DNA of 27,751 bases from assembly GCA_001275005.1 (NCBI GenBank), contig JWZX01002834.1:1-27751 (forward strand). Direction: 5' to 3'. The position numbers and the translations under genes are program-made. Of the stretch, positions 25,302 to 27,751 are shown piece by piece. The first letter of the stretch is position 1. The number at the start of each line of letters is the position of its first letter. The stretch is from Chrysochromulina tobinii (taxonomy: Eukaryota > Haptophyta > Prymnesiales > Chrysochromulinaceae). The notes below the pieces were generated by a model. It saw nothing but the letters and a program-made list of their open reading frames with translations. It was not told the DNA's origin and made no database searches.

Positions 25302-27751
25302 TCAAGCGGTGATAATAATCTGTCGAGTACTCGGCCCTCGCCATGTTCCGTACGCCATGTTCCCCATCCAAACATGGGGAAGCACCTTAGCGCCTCCGGC
25401 TCCACTTATCCGGCGGCAGCACGGCAATCCAAAGAAGTAGCAGACGCCTGCGCCAATAATTCCCGCTCCCGCGATGGCCGCCGCGGAGATGCCGAGCGAC
25501 TCGCCGATGGTCAACGGCTGCCCACCTGCGGAGTGTCCGACAACTCCCCAACTCACATTGAAGCGCGGGCATGTCAAGATACTCGGAGCACCGGTGAGTG
25601 CAAGGAAGGCACCGAGGGCCGCGCGGCTCTGAGCGTGCGGCATGAGGTTGGCCTGTGCCACCTGGAGCTGCTCGACCGTCGCGACTTCGAAGGCCACGCG
25701 GAACACGACGGATCCCGCGGCGAAGGTGACGAAGGTGCGCCGTGCATCACGAGTCGGGTGAAGAGTGACAAAGGTTCGATGCATGCTCGCGACGGTGGCG
25801 GAGGCGATTTCGTCAACGGTCGCATCGGCCACAAACTCGATGAGCAGCCTGAAGAAGATGTCCCTACCGGTAATACCGGGGTAGAGGGCGGCAGCATTGA
25901 TGGCAAGGGCAATTTTGTGGTCGATCTGCTCAGAAAGGGCGACGGCGGACGAGTTGTACATATTGCAGACTAGCGGCTGGTGCACGGTGACCATCGAGGT
26001 CGCCGTGCGTGCGCCTGCGAGGTCGGCGTGGCTGCTGTCCATGGCGCACGGGGAGAGCAGCTCGGAGCCGCCGTAGCCGCACCGGTAGTTGAAGGCCGCT
26101 GGATCGAGGCAGCCCTGCACTCGCTCGTAGCAAACACCGGGATGCCGAGCGCTCATGTCAAAGTTGAGCGCCGTTGGCGATGTGCAGCCACGGCGCGTGG
26201 TCACGCACGTGCTCACATTGTTCACAGTCGCGAGTGGGTTGTAATTGAATGCAGACGGGTCCATGCACCCAACTACACGCGGCACGCACCACGAACCCTG
26301 GTTGAGGGTCGCGTGTAGATCGTAGTTGGCGGCCGCTGAGTCCATGCAACCCTCGACGGCGATGACACAAGCCATCGAGCACATTTGCCGCTGGATCGTG
26401 GACCACTGCTGCACCGTACTGAGGGAAGGGCACCATTCCGCGCAGTGGTGTGCCGACGGAGCGAGGGCGCATGAGCGGTGGCACGGTGCGTCCAATCTTA
26501 TCAACGACGGCCGTCGGCGCACTGGCGTTGGCGCCTCTCGTCATGTTCCACGCGGCGCTAAAGGGGTCGATGGAAGGCAGCGTGCAGCCTCGAACGGCGG
26601 CTATGCACGAGCCATCATCCTCGGTCGCACGCACGTTAAAGTTGATGGCGGTCGAATCGATGCATCCCCGTGTGATGTACTGGCACGGCCCCACTTGACG
26701 CGCGCCGGGCTGGTAATTGAGAGCCGCAGGGAACATGCAGCCGATCTCCGGATGAGCTCGAGGCATTGCACATGCATGCGGCACGTGCACCTCTGCCGTG
26801 GGCGAGTACCGTGTGTCGTTCGAGAGCATGCAGCCAGCGAGCATGACGCGGCGTGAAACGATTCGAAGGCCAGTCGGCGCGCCATTCTCAGCCGGGGAGC
26901 CCCAGGGGCACGGCCGCAGGTACATGTGCGTCTGGAAGGACAGGCCGCTCGCGTACAGTGGTGTGCGAGCCAACGTCGCCGGTAGCACGCCTCCCTCGGT
27001 AGGTGCGTACCGGCTGTGAACGTCGATGGTGCGCCCGCATTCGAGGGTCCGCGCGGATGAAGCGTAGCACAGCCCTTCGAGCCCCCGATGTGAGCAGCGC
27101 GAGCCCACGTACATACGATGCGCGACTGTCGAGCTGCACCGTCCATATGTCTCACACGTGGCGTAACCATATAATGGCGCGCCTTGGACGAGAGTCTCCT
27201 CCGAGGCCATCTCGCCGTGCTGGTACGTGGCGACCATCTCGACGCCGAGATAGCTGCCGAGATGGAGGACCTCATCGGCGCGTAAGAGTTGTGTGTCGGG
27301 GATCTGGCCGCGCGAGCCTATGATCAGATCGGAGACTCCGATGTTACCGTCGAGCCGCACGTTGTCGAGGGACCGGTCCCCGTATGTACGTTGCTGCTGC
27401 ACCGACTGCCGAGCGGCCTCCGACCAGGAGTGGACGAGCGTGGGCATCGTGAGCGACTCGAAGGTGGAGGCTGAGGTGGAGGCGCGGAAGCGCTCGAGGC
27501 TAGCGTACAGGCAAACTCGATTGCATTCGGGCTCGGCGGGTGGTGGCGGGGTTGGAGGAGGGAAGGGTGGAGGCCTTGGCGGCGGCGAGGGTGGGGGGGG
27601 GCGCGGAGGTGGTGGTGGCGGCGGCGAGGGTGGTTTTGGCGGTGGCGATGGCGGAGGTGGCGAGGGCGAAGGAGGTGGTGGCATCGGCGGTGGAGGTGGC
27701 GGGGGGCGCGAAGGAGGTGGTGGCGAGGGCGGCGGTGGCGAAGGTGGTGGC
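25302..27751 (-). CDS. Pro/Ser-rich, Cys-repeat membrane-anchored surface protein (partial; one frame change inside)
   Basis: The N-terminus lies beyond the right edge; the frame is already open at 27750. In order it shows a (S)P-rich hydroxyproline-rich-type stretch (about 27750-27535), then an unrecognised Cys-containing ectodomain (SLDNVRLDGNIGVSDLIIGS, MYLRPCPWG). Next come eight units of the type GC-(M/I/T/L)-D-x-x-A-x-N-(Y/F)-x-x-x-A-T, for example CIDSTAINFN and CMDPSAFNYN, spanning about 26835 to 26040. After a further domain (about 25980-25570) there is a transmembrane helix ISAAAIAGAGIIGAGVCYFF and a short tail CCRRISGAGG. This is a type I membrane or cell-wall protein. Unit 4 is in one frame and unit 5 in the next (+1), with the switch between about 26560 and 26390; I could not place a convincing GT-AG intron, so intron or frameshift is open. 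The tail after GGAK (AAG/GTGCTT) contains a good donor, so the true C-terminus is uncertain. Confidence 0.7.
27535..27751 (-). repeat. Pro/Ser low-complexity coding repeat (SPPPP type)
   Basis: The coding strand is almost pure CCN codons with interspersed TCG/TCC, giving runs such as PPPPSPPPK. It continues past the right edge. Such tracts are hydroxyproline O-glycosylation modules in algal and plant wall proteins (pherophorin- or extensin-like). Confidence 0.85.

Overview
The window is nuclear DNA of a GC-rich microalga with a secondary, red-lineage plastid; a haptophyte is my best guess and a pelagophyte or other stramenopile is possible. Two proteins carry presequences that point this way. 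The VIPP1-type protein has a signal peptide ending in an A-F-A-P junction, and the lumenal protein has a signal sequence followed by a twin-arginine lumen signal. Genes are mostly long and intron-poor, and every intron I could place is GT-AG. There is also a Pro/Ser-rich surface protein and a centrosome/basal-body type coiled-coil protein. I see no bacterial operon structure, rRNA, tRNA, CRISPR array or complete transposon.

Layout, left to right. (1) <1-1855 (-): IGHMBP2/SMUBP-2-like SF1 helicase, cut by the left edge. (2) 2003-2848 (+): C-terminal RING protein. (3) 3362-4273 (-): three-exon protein of EF-hand-like type. (4) 4473-5477 (+): protein with two dimeric alpha/beta-barrel (ABM-like) repeats and a presequence. 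(5) 5767-14149 (-): about 2,739-residue NO VEIN-like protein with an HSP90-type ATPase domain and a C-terminal DUF3883/NOV_C nuclease-like domain. (6) 14646-15569 (-): VIPP1/IM30. (7) 15764-16471 (+): thylakoid-lumen protein. (8) 17056-21459 (-): SFI1-like repeat protein ending in two EF-hand pairs. (9) 22043-23131 (+): PhyH-type Fe(II)/2-oxoglutarate dioxygenase. (10) 23316-24767 (+): possible glycosyltransferase-like protein with one hidden in-frame intron. (11) 25302->27751 (-): Pro/Ser-rich membrane-anchored surface protein with eight Cys-rich repeats, cut by the right edge and with an unresolved frame change.

Four gene pairs are divergent with 5' gaps of about 147, 199, 194 and 583 bp, and four pairs converge. 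The VIPP1/lumen-protein pair is the most meaningful, because both products go to the thylakoid system and could share a promoter. No multi-gene pathway is evident otherwise.

The most interesting signal is in the introns. Introns in unrelated genes share sequence at their 3' ends: the last 43 nt of helicase intron 2 and of the glycosyltransferase-like intron match at 36 positions without a gap, and the last 20 nt of helicase intron 1 and NOV intron 2 match at 17. Several are bounded by 7-16 bp direct repeats placed at the donor and just after the acceptor. This is the signature of introner elements, i.e. introns spread by a transposon-like mechanism, and at least two families appear to be present.
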